Assembly: GCF_030253575.1 (NCBI RefSeq)
Contig: NC_080567.1
Span: 31,012,501-31,076,500, forward strand
Direction: 5' to 3'
From: Rhododendron vialii
Lineage: Eukaryota > Streptophyta > Magnoliopsida > Ericales > Ericaceae
Length of the DNA stretch: 64,000 nucleotides
Shown: positions 24,665 to 35,882 of the stretch, one piece after another
How the letters are laid out: each line of letters begins with the position of its first letter
Position numbering within the stretch: position 1 is the stretch's first letter
Position numbers and translations under genes: made by a program
The notes under the pieces: generated by a model
The model's input: only the letters and a program-made list of their open reading frames with translations
Databases searched by the model: none
What the model was told of the DNA's origin: nothing

Positions 24665-25690
24665 CGTGGGGAATAGCTCTGTCATCGCGCTGCTATGTCG
24701 TTTTTCGACCAGGCATATCATTGATTTTGTCTTCGCTGCACTCTGTGTTTGTATGAAAAGTTGGGTGCTTTTCATATGCTATGTGGACTTCTTCTTCTTC
24801 TTTTTTAATGTTGGAGTTCTTGACTTAAGCCAATAATAGAGCATTTATGGACTAAATTTTGATTTACTCGTTAGATCAAGGGCAGTCTTGGTGTCAAATC
24901 TGAAGTACGGACGAATAATGAATAGAGCATTTATGGACTAAATTTTGATTTACTCGTTAGATCAAGGGCAGTCTTGGTGTCAAATCTGAAGTACGGACGA
25001 ATAATGAGTTAACTCTCCATTCTTGCAAACTTGTTGGTACAACTTGTTTTATGCTTGTTCTCTTTTATGGCCCGATTATATGACCGCATTTAACATTGAA
25101 TTAGACTCGATTCAAGAGATCGCATATCTAGTGTTTGGTTAAAAATCTCACTGCTTGGATAAAACATGCTTCGGATGTATAGTTTCATCCGACAAAATGT
25201 GGGATTACGGGGATGAGATATTCTGCAATCCGGTTTCATGTCTAGTTTGGCCAAACGATCAGGCCCTTATAGAAGTAGACTCGCATATTATCTCACCCAT
25301 TACATGCAAAAAAACACTAGGTGGTCCTTGCCGGCTCGCAAACTGAAAGAAAATTATTTACCACCTTTTTCATTTATCTTTTTTCGAAGTTCCAAACTCA
25401 TTCTGAATCACTGTGGTTGTGACTCTGAAGATAGTCACAATAAGAAACAAATGCCATGCTGATGACTTTTTGTAATGTTTCTTTACTCAGCTTATCAAAT
25501 GCTTTTACAAAGTGAAACTACATGCAACCCACATCAAAAGAAATCCACACAATTATCATCAGTCACAAGTTTCAAAACCACCACCCTAGCATCGTGGTTC
25601 ATGGTTAATTACCAAAGTGGTTTGGTGTCCAGTGGTTCAATTTCGAGTCGTGCGATGCTCTTTCAAACTTTGCCCTCTTGCATAGTAGTA
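24665..25690. other. QCR6 3' region and intergenic, with 86-bp tandem duplication
   Basis: An 86-bp-period direct repeat covers about 24838-25010, each unit starting TAGAGCATTTATGGACTAAA and ending TACGGACGAATAATGA. It lies in or just beyond the QCR6 3' UTR. Past 25020 nothing gene-like was seen. Confidence 0.7.
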
Positions 25691-25964
25691 TTCTCTTCGT
25701 TTGCGTTTGTTAGTCCACAAGCATGCTTTTTTAAGTCTCGTAAAGATTGTTCATGTAGTCACATTAATGTGCAAAAAAGAGAGGAAATTTCCTTTCTTAC
25801 CCTTCCTTTTTTGTGTAGTCACATCAATATTTCAAATCTCACTTTTGAGCCAAATTTTTAATTGAAGGGCAAAAGAGAAAATTTATCTTACAAAAGCACA
25901 TTATTTTGTCCTCTTAATAAGTTGGATTCTCCAAAATGGACCAAAAAAAAGTGGACGGAGGGAG
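25691..25964. mobile_element. Stowaway-like MITE (Tc1/mariner), diverged
   Basis: The right end GTGGACGGAGGGAG followed by TA is a classic Stowaway terminus. The left end (TTCTCTTCGTTTGCG after TA at 25689-25690) matches it as a decayed inverted repeat. About 274 bp, non-coding. Confidence 0.6.
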
Positions 25965-26003
25965 TAATAGTATTCTATTAGTCTTTGATGGGCGTTACAA
26001 GCT

Positions 26004-26139
26004 ATGGCTCATTGATTTCGTTCGAGTCATCCGTTAAAAGCCTTGGCTCTTTGATACCGTCAGATCCACCATGGCTCATTGATTTCGTTCGAGTCATCCG
26101 TTAAAAGCCATGGCTCTTTGATACCGTCAGATCCACCGT
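26004..26139. repeat. 67-bp tandem duplication upstream of the zinc-finger gene
   Basis: Two nearly identical units starting ATGGCTCATTGATTTCGTTC at 26004 and 26071, ending GATACCGTCAGATCCACC. They lie 370-500 bp upstream of the start codon. Confidence 0.9.
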
Positions 26140-26305
26140 GAATCTATAGCTCTTATGGCCGCGCTCAAGAGATGGTTGTTGCTCCTCCCACCCTTACTCA
26201 TCTCCGGAAAAAAAGTTCCATAAATTACTTTTTTCATCCATAATTGAAAATGGAATTCCACAATTTACCTCCAATCCAAACATTCCCAAAAATCAACCCA
26301 CAAAC

Positions 26306-26314
26306 GTATAAATA
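26306..26314 (+). promoter_or_regulatory. Candidate TATA box of the zinc-finger gene
   Basis: GTATAAATA about 200 bp before the start codon, in an AT-rich leader with CTCC- and CAAA-type stretches downstream. Consistent with a 160-170-base 5' UTR. Confidence 0.5.
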
Positions 26315-26508
26315 CTGCATCTTTTAGTTCACCCAACCATTTTTCCTCCTTAAACCCCAAATTCCCTTCTTTTTTTTTTCTTTTCGAATCTGAACACAAA
26401 TTCCCAATTACTCAAAACATAAACAAAACCCAAAATCACAACTCCAAAGATGTCCACTGTAAAACCCTAGAATCCCTATCATCTCCTAATTCCCCCCCAC
26501 CACACACG

Positions 26509-28284
26509 ATGATTTCCGACCCCACCGAGTCTCCTCGCAAGCGACTCCTCGCCGATCCCAAGCCCAAACACGGCTCCTCCTCCTCCTCCGCCCCGGCCGC
26601 CGCCCCACCGTTCGATTTACCGGACCGAAAGAAGACCAGAGACCTCCCCAACTTGTCCGATTGCCACAGCTGCGGGCTCCACACCGACAGCACCAACCCT
26701 AGAGTCAGGCTCCAAACCCTACCCAGCTTCTGGCGCGTCGTCCTCCTCTGCCGGCCCTGCTTGAACCGCGTCGAATCGGCCAACCTGTGCTCGTACTGCT
26801 TCTCCTCCGTGGCCGATTCCGACTGCCACCGGTGCCGGGACTGCGATCGCCGCGTCCACAAGGACTGCGTCGTCAGGTATAACTGTTCTGCGCCTTGGTC
26901 TTATTGTTGTGGTCCTGAATTAGGGCCTTTTAGGGTTTGTGTTGACTGTTGGGTCCCGAAATCGTTGAAAAATTCGAGTAGGGTTTGTAAAAGGAGGAGG
27001 AGGAGGAGTAAAACTCAATTAGGGTTTGAGAATTCGAGGAAATCTGGGGGCCTGGAGGTTGTGGTGAACGATGCGAAAAGGGTGGTGGAGAGGAAAGCTA
27101 GGGTTGCGGTTAAGACAAAAGAGAAGGCCTTGAGAAAAGCTGTTGTGGCTAGGAGGGCTGCGGAATTGGCGAATGGGTTTTTGGATCTCGTTGCTAGGAA
27201 AGATGGCGGTGAGTGTTCGGTGAGCGTTAGTAGTAGTGGTTCTGAAACGACTGCTGCGACTACGACCACCGGTGTTGATGCGGAACTGGCGTTTTGGTTG
27301 CATCGTGCTATGAACAGCTCACCGAGGATTTCGAGGAACTTGTGCTTGGTGAATTCGAGTTGTTTGCCTGTTCCAAGATTACAGAAAGGTATAGGAAATT
27401 CATCAGGGTCAAGGGGGAGTCGTAATGCTATTGTCGGTGGGAAGATGGAGGAATGCCGCAGTCGTAAGTTGATTGAGGATACTGATGCAAGTGTGGGTTC
27501 AAGGGGGAGTCCTGATCCTAGTGTCAGTGGAAAGATTGAGGAATGCCCTAGTCATAGGTTGAATGAAACCAATGACGTAAGGGTTTCACAACCTGAAGTC
27601 AAAGTGGTGTATGTAAGGCGTTCAGGTAGTGGTCGTACTAATTCGTGTAATTTAAAGCGGGGCAGATTGGTTTACACAAGGAGGTGTAAAAAGGATAAGG
27701 GATGTCAGGAAAAAGGTGGAGTGGTGGTTGGAAATCGCAATACTTGTGATGACAGTAGCCTGATATTTGAGCCTCAGACTCGCCATAAACAAGATGAGGC
27801 GGAGTTTGAGTTGCATCTAGATGAGTCTAGGAACCCAAATCAACAGAATTGCGAGGGAAATGGTCCGATGCTGAATGTTGAAAGATACAATGGGAAAACG
27901 GATCGCTATCTGTTGAAGTACAGCAAGAGGCCACATAAGGAGTTGGAGTATGCGTTGCATCCAGATGACACTAGGAACCAAAATCATGTGAGTTGCAATG
28001 GAAATGGTAATATGCCACTTGACGAATGTTGCAATGGGAAATGGGATCGGTATATGATAAAGTACACTAAGAGGCGTGTTGTGTTGAAAGCAATTTTGGA
28101 CGATGAGACGAATTTTCATTGTGACGATTCTAGTGTTGAAAGCGAGGATAGAGCTGTGGGAGTGGGTCTCTATCCGAATTGGTCCGGGGAATACAGGACA
28201 TTATCTGATGCTTCCTTTCAGTCTTCCACTGTTTCTCTGGAAGCTTCAGCTTGTGCACATGTTTTATCAGAAGACCTATCATGA
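26509..28284 (+). CDS. Cys-rich zinc-finger protein, single exon, 591 aa
   Basis: One uninterrupted 591-codon frame starting MISDPTESPRKRLLADPK. Residues 52-147 hold about 17 cysteines in CxxC-type spacings (Cys52/55, 81/84, 94/97, 106/109/112 with His117 and Cys120, 126, 133/134, 144/147), a RING/PHD-like multi-zinc module. A basic stretch KRRRRRSK (161-168) looks like a nuclear localisation signal. Residues 185-230 are a charged, probably helical Lys/Arg/Ala segment. Two internal duplications follow: 30-residue units at 300-329 and 330-359 (GSRGS...KxEEC), and 48-residue units at about 430-477 and 478-525, each with DRYxxKYxKR. Most codons after about 27600 look plant-average while the first 350 bases are GC-rich, as in many plant 5' ends. 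It resembles uncharacterised plant RING/FYVE/PHD-type proteins; a nuclear, possibly chromatin or ubiquitin role is inference only. Confidence 0.85.
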   Translation: MISDPTESPRKRLLADPKPKHGSSSSSAPAAAPPFDLPDRKKTRDLPNLSDCHSCGLHTDSTNPRVRLQTLPSFWRVVLLCRPCLNRVESANLCSYCFSSVADSDCHRCRDCDRRVHKDCVVRYNCSAPWSYCCGPELGPFRVCVDCWVPKSLKNSSRVCKRRRRRSKTQLGFENSRKSGGLEVVVNDAKRVVERKARVAVKTKEKALRKAVVARRAAELANGFLDLVARKDGGECSVSVSSSGSETTAATTTTGVDAELAFWLHRAMNSSPRISRNLCLVNSSCLPVPRLQKGIGNSSGSRGSRNAIVGGKMEECRSRKLIEDTDASVGSRGSPDPSVSGKIEECPSHRLNETNDVRVSQPEVKVVYVRRSGSGRTNSCNLKRGRLVYTRRCKKDKGCQEKGGVVVGNRNTCDDSSLIFEPQTRHKQDEAEFELHLDESRNPNQQNCEGNGPMLNVERYNGKTDRYLLKYSKRPHKELEYALHPDDTRNQNHVSCNGNGNMPLDECCNGKWDRYMIKYTKRRVVLKAILDDETNFHCDDSSVESEDRAVGVGLYPNWSGEYRTLSDASFQSSTVSLEASACAHVLSEDLS

Positions 28285-30204
28285 GGCAAAGAGGTAACAA
28301 TACAGTCAGCATAAATTGGTACTTTTCATTTGAGTCGCTACTTATTGCAGTAGACAGCTTCCATCATCAAATAGCCATCTTATTTTATGAGAAGAAACAC
28401 TGCGTCTCTTCTGTAGGCACTCACACCCGTCCTACAACCATGTCCATTATCTCTTTTAAGTTTTAACAACAAAAAGGACTGGCATCAATGCTGTCCATGG
28501 TGTAATTTGTTTTTTATGTTTTACTGTCCATTACATTCCCCAACATTTGACAGTGAATAATTGTAGACCAAATAGTTTACATGGATCTCTTAGGGTCAGC
28601 TTTGTAATCTTAGTCATTTGCAGTATAATATGTTCTTCATTATGTGTTTTGGTATTACTGGATGGTTACCCATCACAAGGAATGTGGTCACTCTTTTCCA
28701 AGACTAGAGTTGCCCCATTTCACTATCTCTATGGAATTCTGCTAATGGCATTGAATTTTGTCTACATTGGTAGTTTTTTTTGGATGATGTGTACATTGGT
28801 TGTTACATAGAATGTAGAGGGTAGGAGGTATGAAATTGTTAGTATACTGGCAAGATTCTAACAACTGATTACCTACTAGACTCAGGTGATTGTACTCGGT
28901 CTTGTATGTGCAAACAAGATGTAGAGTTGGTTGGTCTCCTTCTCATCGATGACCATGATTGTTTTTGGTTAGGGAGTTGTGTGGGTCGATACTCTCTTTG
29001 TCTGCGGTGGTTTGGGTGTTACCTCACAAAATGGAGGACCTCTTGCAGAGGAGTCAAGGTAGGAAGTGCAGACAGCATGGTTGGCTTTGGACTCTTCGCC
29101 TTATGTGAATTACAGGGGAAGCCAATATTATAGTATTTGGGCTATGGAGGTGTAGGTGCCTTTGTATTGATTGAAGAGTTAGTTTTGGACACTTGTATAG
29201 CTGGTTCACGAGGAAGGCCTACCCTATCCTTGAGCATGTTTTTTGGTTGTGGAGCTTTTTCATATGGAGGCATATGATATGGGCTGTTCCTTTTCCATTT
29301 TATTCTCCTTTTCAAAAGTTTGGTGTCCCTTCTGGATGCCCTCTGATTGGGAAAACATTCTAAAAGAAAAACTAAGACTAGAAAGGCTCGAGGAATGAAG
29401 ATTTTTGTTTTTTCGATAGGTCCCCGTTGCCATGCTACACTTGATTATAATATGACTGGGAAGATTCAAGAGTCGTCGTACTTCAAACCGGAGTAGAATC
29501 CTAGAGTGTCCTATGCTCAATGTGTAATACTTGGAAATTTGTCGCTGCTGAGTTAGCATGTTCTATAATAGGCGATCGTAGATATTTAGGGCATAACATC
29601 CCGCAGTATGAACCTAGTTAGAGTCTAGACTAATAACATGGAGAATGGGGAAGCGCTATTGAGATTAAGATAGAAACTCGGCTGGGAGGATTTGATATAT
29701 TACAGTGAGATTAGGACAACAAAGTATGCTGTAGGATTGGATATACTGCAGTGGCGATTATCACTTGCACAAATGAAGGCCATTTAATGAAGGCACACCA
29801 TGACATAGGCTGTCAGTAACGATGAAAATGGTGTTAGGAATAAATAATATGGGCCATATGCCCTTATTGAGAAGGGTGAGCAAGGTCTATGTTGCTCTGA
29901 ATGATACTAAAATCTTAAGTTTGAATTGGAAAAGGGGCAGAAATTATGTAGCAGATGTTACATGCTTTTTCCACCCATCCTAGGCAGAAGGAATAAATTT
30001 CCAAGCTCTCTATCAAGGGTTGTGTTCTTCTCTTAATCTGCTGGATTTTGAATTGCGAAGCAGATTTGTTTTTAACCCGCGAATCCTGATTTTTCTGAGC
30101 GCAGACTCTTAACTTAAAACCAGGAATCTGTATTAACCCTCAAGAATGAGGAGTTGCTACAGACTTCTTTTGTTTGTTTTTTTCTTGGCGGAAGCTAGCA
30201 TTGT
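28285..30204. other. Intergenic, no gene seen
   Basis: The first few hundred bases are the likely 3' UTR of the zinc-finger gene. Beyond, only short frames without family resemblance (for example 28906-29133). Could be decayed repeat DNA. Confidence 0.4.
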
Positions 30205-30283
30205 TAGATGTAGTTAGCGAGGTTTGAACCTCTGTCAAATGCATGGGAGTACATTGTGCCTACCACTTAGCTACTAGTCCACT
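30205..30283 (-). repeat. tRNA-like SINE head (fragment)
   Basis: On the minus strand TAGCTAAGTGGTAGGCACAA (A box) and GAGGTTCAAACCTCGC (B box) lie in tRNA spacing. No full cloverleaf; a SINE head or tRNA-related fragment. Confidence 0.5.
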
Positions 30284-30803
30284 TGCAGAGTTGCTACAGA
30301 CTTGCAAATGCAAGATCCTCTCTATTTTCTGTCAACCAAATTACAGTAGAGGGGTAACTGGCGAACTTACTTCATTACCTCATCATCGGCACTCTGCATG
30401 TTCTGTCAATCTGGAAACAACTTGCAATTTAATCAATATTCAAACCCAGGCTATTTCCTTTGCTACGTTGATACTGATTACTAGCGCTCCCGGTCTGACT
30501 TTGTGCTCTAAGCAATTACACCTCCAGCCTACTTTATTTTTGCAGATGAAGTTATGATTTTGCCTCTTGTTTAAAGTTTTGGTTTTTCTTACCCGCTAGA
30601 GTTCCTATTGAACCAATCCTGTAAATCACTTTGTATAGTAGCAGCAGAATGTAATCATTCTGCTTTAGAGAGGAACCAAGCTCCTCTGCTTATCAAATTC
30701 TGTAGCTTTTCACCCCCAAATTGATTCCTCGATTACATTGCTGGGTGATGTGTCTCATGAGCAGTTGTAGTCTGTATAGGCACCAAATTACAGATACTTT
30801 GGA

Positions 30804-30867
30804 GTTAAGAAATGCTAATTATTCTATTCAAAGGGGTTAAGAAATGCTAATTATTCTATTCAAAGGA
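30804..30867. repeat. 32-bp tandem duplication
   Basis: GTTAAGAAATGCTAATTATT plus 12 more bases, twice in direct succession (30804 and 30836). Confidence 0.9.
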
Positions 30868-31077
30868 AGAAAAAGGTGGAATTTAGAGGCCCATCACTTT
30901 AGTGCTGCTTTGATTTGGGTTCCAGTTGTTGCTGAGGTACCCTGGGGTTAGATATTTAAAATTTCTGCTTTATTCTGTCTCGGACTCTCGGGTAACTGGA
31001 GGAGAATTGTTCTCATCTTTTACTTCCCACTTTTTGCACCTTCTCTCCTCTTCTTTCTTTCTTGATCTCTCTTCCCC

Positions 31078-31537
31078 TATGATGCACGGACACGGACACG
31101 GAGACATGGGAATTCTTAAAAAAATGGGGATACGGACACGGTGGGGGACACGCCACGTGTATATTTATTTATTTATATATTTTTTCAAAATTTTTCCAAA
31201 TTTAAATGGACAAAACGAAAATTCCATAGTTCCAATACCATTTAAACAAAACAAGACATCCATAAGTTCAATACAACCCTATTAAAAATTTACAGTTTAA
31301 CCCCTGAATTTTTTTTAAAATTTACATTTTGACCCCAAAATTTTAAAAAATTACAGTTTGACCCCAATTTTTTTTAAAAAACTACACTTTGACCCTTGCT
31401 GTGTCCCCATCGGTGTCTCCAGCTGTGTCCCCCTCAAAAATTTATATTAATTTATGGGACACGCCATGTGTCCCCAAGGTGTTCCCTTGTCTAGACACTG
31501 CGAAACGTCGACCCCTAGAGGTGTCGGTGCTTCATAG
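31078..31537. mobile_element. TIR element with CTATGAAGCAC-type ends and 8-9 bp target duplication
   Basis: The left end reads (C)TATGATGCACGGACAC, and the right end read inward CTATGAAGCACCGACAC. Flanks carry CTCTTCCCC at 31069-31077 and 31538-31546. Depending on whether the shared C belongs to the element, the duplication is 8 bp (hAT) or 9 bp (Mutator-like). The interior has GGACACGG repeats on the left and ACAGTTTGACCCC repeats in the middle. Non-coding; about 460 bp. Confidence 0.75.
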
Positions 31538-31948
31538 CTCTTCCCCTTTCACCCCCTTATTTATGTGACATACTTCCCAATTAAATGAAGGTTATAATGT
31601 AGAATTGCTCCTTTTCCAGATGAGGTAAAATGGAATGAATGTCTGCCAGTTGCGGTAAACATCCACTGGCTCATATTGCTGTGACGCTCAACAGAGAAAT
31701 GGCTCAAATTGTGCTCTGTTGGATCTCTCCCCAGCAACAAATATGATGATGATAGTTTAAGAAACCCAGGATTCTATCACGTGAGAACTAGGTTCATAGG
31801 TTCGTGGTACACCAGAAGTATGTAGGATACTGTATTGTGCTATTTCTGAGTGTATTGAACAGTACCACTTCTCAATCGAATCTAACTTTGAACATGAACT
31901 AAGTTGTATGGCTTTCCAGTTTCTCTTAATCCAAAGTAAAGGATTGAT

Positions 31949-31972
31949 ACACACACACACACACACACACAC
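31949..31972. repeat. (AC)12 microsatellite
   Basis: Uninterrupted AC repeat. Confidence 0.95.
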
Positions 31973-31984
31973 TCCATTGCACAT

Positions 31985-33721
31985 GGTATAAATCTTCTCA
32001 AGCGTATGGGTAAGATTGAAAAATCAAAATTGGGATATTGCAGCTGGTTGGGCTTTGGAGGGAATTTTCTCTTTTTATTGATTTCTTCTCTGCTTTTCTA
32101 TAGATGTATTGGGAATCAAATTGGCAGGACCGGTCAGTGTGTCGTGTTGGTATTCAAAACCTATGTCAATTATTGTTCTAAAACCTGATGTGACTATATT
32201 GGTTCAAAAAGTTGTCCTCTTTTGATGTTTGGATTGGAGTCTCACTACTGCTTTCCTTGAGCCATTTTCCACTAACATTTCTTAAAGAAAATTTAGTCAT
32301 AAGAAACTTAAAAGGATTCCCAACCAATTATCCAGAGAAAGGGGTATTATGGGCTATGGCATAATACGATGGTTTAGATCAATCTTAACCAGATGGTTAT
32401 GCCATCATTTTAACGTCAAAGTAGTCGACACACGACTAGAAAATCAAGGAAATTATGCAAAAGCAGCTTTCCAGGGTTATATTGACCGATTGTTGAAAGG
32501 CTTGAAAGAGAATGTTGTTCTGTGGTTCTAGTTAGACTGCTTTTCAATACAATCTCTTGAATGCATATCGATTAGCGACACTGAGAAAAGCAAACAGTAA
32601 CACCTCAAAAACTTGTTTATTGCTTTAGTGGAGACGTTGAAAGGATCAAAGTGAAACACATTGGTGGGGTGGCCTTTTTGTGTGCACTCCACACTCCCTC
32701 AAATAGAGTAATGATGTCTCATCCTACTTTTATGTGGAATCCACACTCCCTCCCAATTTATATTATTATCGTCCAACCTGATAAGATCCCCTTGTTTGTT
32801 GCGTGTGTAGTGCAATCCTATTCGGCAGACCATCTTCCTAAGGTGGTGATTGTCGGTCACTTGCTCACATAATCCTTCAAAATGACATGTGCTCCCGCTT
32901 TCAGTCCTCACACTGCACTTGCGCTTTCAACGCTCGCACTCTCGAATAGTAGTTTGAGATGTGTTTCAAAGATGAATAGTAGTTTGAGATGTGTTTCAAA
33001 GATGTTTTAACGCACGCGCACGCAAATTATGTGACTTAGGTCTGTTCGGATGTTCTAAACCTGTTGCAGTAAGCAAAAAAAAAAAACATTCGATGCCAAA
33101 AGGTGGGAGAATAACGTTCACATAATCACACTAGTAAGATCTTACATTAAACATGTGAGTCCGCAACAACTAAACTAAACTAAGCCCCTTACAAGAAACA
33201 CCTCTGAGTTGAGAATGTCTGAATGAGCATTAATAAGCAGCACTTGCTTGATAGAAGCTTTGACTCCTGTGGTTACACATAAATGATATGGTTTTGCAAG
33301 TTATCTACACTTTTCCTTTGAATTTGCTTGGAAATGCCATAATTTACAGAGTTGAAGGGAAGTACAATATGCTGGGGAATGACTTGGAACACTACCAGAT
33401 GTGCCTACCACGGCAGTGTTGGATGCCATGGTAGTTTGCTCTTTTATCCATGTTTTGAAGGAGAAGTAACACTTGCATAATTTACATGTCAAGCAGCACG
33501 GTTCAGCAGCTTAGCTTTTGGATTTGAGTCTTGCAGATTATGGAAGAGAAATTTCTCAGAATAAAGGAATGGAGATCCTCTCATGTGACGAAAAATGGAA
33601 CTTACCATGGTGTTATTCGACGATCTGACGAAAAATGGAACTTACCATGGTGTTATTCGACGATCTGATTCGTAGGCCTCAATGTATGTCATTCATGTGG
33701 AAAGTAAAGTTCATTAGACAT
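31985..33721. other. Intergenic with small tandem duplications
   Basis: No supported gene. A 31-bp duplication near 32943-33004 (GAATAGTAGTTTGAGATGTG unit) and a 40-bp duplication at 33586-33667 (TGACGAAAAATGGAACTTAC unit) are recent. A 60-codon frame at 32349-32531 has no known family. Confidence 0.45.
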
Positions 33722-33723
33722 TA

Positions 33724-33995
33724 CTCCTCCGTTCTTTTTTAAGTGTCCTAATTTGTAATTCCAACTTATTAAAAAGACATCATTATTACACATTTCACAT
33801 CAACTTTTATCCCATTTTCCCTCCTTACCATCTATGGAAATATCATTATTACATTTTTACTCACTAATTTTTCAAAATAGAATCTACTTTTAGGGGCAAA
33901 ATGAAAAATTCACTAACTTGTACCCACTAACTTTACAAATTGGACACTTATTAAGGGACAATCCAAAATGAAATACTGGACTGTAAAAAAAGGAG
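33724..33995. mobile_element. Stowaway-like MITE (Tc1/mariner)
   Basis: 272 bp. Left end CTCCTCCGTTCTTTTTTAAG; right end read inward CTCCTTTTTTTACAGTCC. Flanked by TA dinucleotides (33722-33723 and 33996-33997). AAGTGTCC inside the left end and GGACACTTATTAAGGGAC near the right end are typical of this family. Non-coding. Confidence 0.8.
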
Positions 33996-33997
33996 TA

Positions 33998-35144
33998 GTA
34001 TCTATTTGAACGAATGATATTTATCTAAAGAGAGATTAACGGAGCCCGGCCATCCATTGCTTTAAAACCATTGCTTTTAATATAAATCTAATTCAACCAA
34101 ACCATATACCATTGGATTTTGTCATCTTTTGCATGCATGATCCGCACATCGTGGTCTACAAAATGATCGGCTCAGGTTGTCAAAAGAAATCGCGGTGGGT
34201 CTTCTTTTGCATCACTTGACTACTTGAGGGATCACACAAGAAATTATCACATGAGAGGATCCTTTACTTTAATGATCACATTGCCTCTTGTACTTTTTTC
34301 GCTTAATCCACAGTAAAGCTGCAAGTATTTAACTTCATGGACACAAAATTAATTACAGTAGTTATTTTATTTTATTGCATGCTGTTATCAGAGCCATATT
34401 GTATAATTCGATTTGGTACACCAAGATGGTATCTATGGGTGGACTGAGAGAAGGAGAAAAAGTTAAACATTCACGATATATATCTTACCATTCAATACGC
34501 CCAAAAAGATTCATTTTACCAGCACGTTCACTTGCAAAAGGAATTATTTGAAGCCATCAAATGAGATGTTTGAAAAAGTGTGGCAATTTAAGTACTGAAA
34601 ACCTTTTGATGAGGGTACAGGTTCAAAAAATTCATTATTCATCCCTTTGGTGAAGATAAAAGTACCAAATTTGACCAATTCGGATTGGGAGATGCTGCCA
34701 AGCAGAGGTGCTTGGCAGCGGTGCCGAGCGCATCTCGGCCGTCCAAAAGTGTTTTGGATGGCCCGGATGTAAAGGTACCGAACGGATTTAAAAAAAAAGA
34801 AAAAGAAAAGGAAAAAGATGTTTCGATTCGGGCCGTTGATTCCGAGATGAACGGCCGGATTGGCCGCTCGGCACCCGCTCGGCAGGGGTGCCGCTCGGCA
34901 GGGTCCCCGGGTCCGACCAATTCACAGTAAGGAAGAAGAAGCTTTGGATTCTTGAGTAGTGCACAAGACACGTAGCCAAAGGTGGATAGTACTTTTGTCA
35001 TCGATCGCGCTAAGTTACACATTTGATTTCTCATTAAACAATACCCACCATGGATGAAGATCTTGTGCCTTCTCCACTTTGCTACAATGGAAATACTAAT
35101 GGACACCACTATCACCACTGTCTATATTAGTATTTTTATCATTC
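33998..35144. other. Upstream region of the VIT-like gene, with a GC-rich repeat-like block
   Basis: 34680-34925 is markedly GC-rich: GCCAAGCAGAGGTGCTTGGC forms a short hairpin, and GCTCGGCA recurs three times near 34866-34900. GACCAATTCGGA (34672) and TCCGACCAATTC (34910) are inverted at the two ends, suggesting a MITE-like insertion about 330-580 bp upstream of the start codon. TGTTATCAGAGCC at about 34384 recalls a tRNA-Met primer-binding site, but no adjoining LTR was recognised. Confidence 0.4.
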
Positions 35145-35145
35145 T

Positions 35146-35157
35146 CTATATATATCC
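35146..35157 (+). promoter_or_regulatory. TATA box of the VIT-like gene
   Basis: CTATATATATCC, about 100 bp before the start codon and followed by a CT/CA-rich leader, a typical plant arrangement. Confidence 0.65.
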
Positions 35158-35258
35158 TTCTCAAGAGGAGTGTGTCTCCCACAAGCAACCACTTTTCCTC
35201 CAGCTTTCCTTCCCCAGTGTTGGCTAACTAACTTTGTTCTGTGTTTGTTTTTTTTCTC

Positions 35259-35882
35259 ATGGCTGCCTCAAATGAAGTCCATATTACTATTCCTAAGAAC
35301 GAAACTGACCCAGATTGCAAGATAACTGATTACTCTCAAAGGGCACAATGGCTTCGAGCCGCTGTGCTGGGAGCCAACGATGGTTTGGTTTCGATCGCGT
35401 CCCTAATGATGGGAGTCGGGGCTGTCAAAACAGATGTCAAAGCCATGATCGTCATCGGATTTGCAGGACTAGTTGCTGGGGCTAGCAGTATGGCCATAGG
35501 AGAGTTTGTCTCTGTGTACTCCCAGAGGGACATAGAGGTAGCTCAAATGGAGAGAGAGAACGGTGGAGGGGAGGAGGAGGAGAGAGAGAAAGAACAGCTG
35601 CCGAATCCAGTGCAGGCGGCTGCAGCATCGGCCCTTGCCTTCACAATAGGCGCGATAGTGCCACTACTCGCAGCTGCTTTCATCAGAAACCATAAGGTGA
35701 GGCTAGGTGTGGTTGTGGCGGCAGTGAGCATGGCGCTGGCGGCGTTTGGAGGGGTTGGAGCGGTGTTGGGGAAGACTTCTGTGGTGAGGTCTGGTACTAG
35801 GGTGGTGGTTGGAGGGTGGATGGCCATGGCCATCACCTTTGGACTGACCAAGTTGATTGGCTCAAATGGACTGCAAATGTGA
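35259..35882 (+). CDS. Vacuolar iron transporter homologue (VIT-like/nodulin-21 family), intronless
   Basis: 207 aa starting MAASNEVHITIP. CCC1/VIT-family signature in residues 26-90: QRAQWLRAAVLGANDGLVSI and GASSMAIGEFVSVYSQRD. About five membrane segments (roughly 34-55, 62-84, 119-141, 148-170, 181-201) with an acidic Glu-rich loop (about 100-113) between TM2 and TM3. Full VIT1 proteins have a longer cytosolic metal-binding domain there; its lack marks the VIT-like (VTL) subgroup, intronless and about 200 aa in plants. Family role: import of Fe2+ (and Mn2+) into the vacuole, tonoplast-located. An in-frame GTG at 35241 is not a credible start. Looks intact and complete; no neighbour shares its function. 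Confidence 0.93.
   Translation: MAASNEVHITIPKNETDPDCKITDYSQRAQWLRAAVLGANDGLVSIASLMMGVGAVKTDVKAMIVIGFAGLVAGASSMAIGEFVSVYSQRDIEVAQMERENGGGEEEEREKEQLPNPVQAAAASALAFTIGAIVPLLAAAFIRNHKVRLGVVVAAVSMALAAFGGVGAVLGKTSVVRSGTRVVVGGWMAMAITFGLTKLIGSNGLQM

Noticed and set aside
34380-34396. TGTTATCAGAGCC resembling a tRNA-Met primer-binding site
   Set aside because: One base off the usual TGGTATCAGAGC and no adjoining LTR or internal domain could be recognised.
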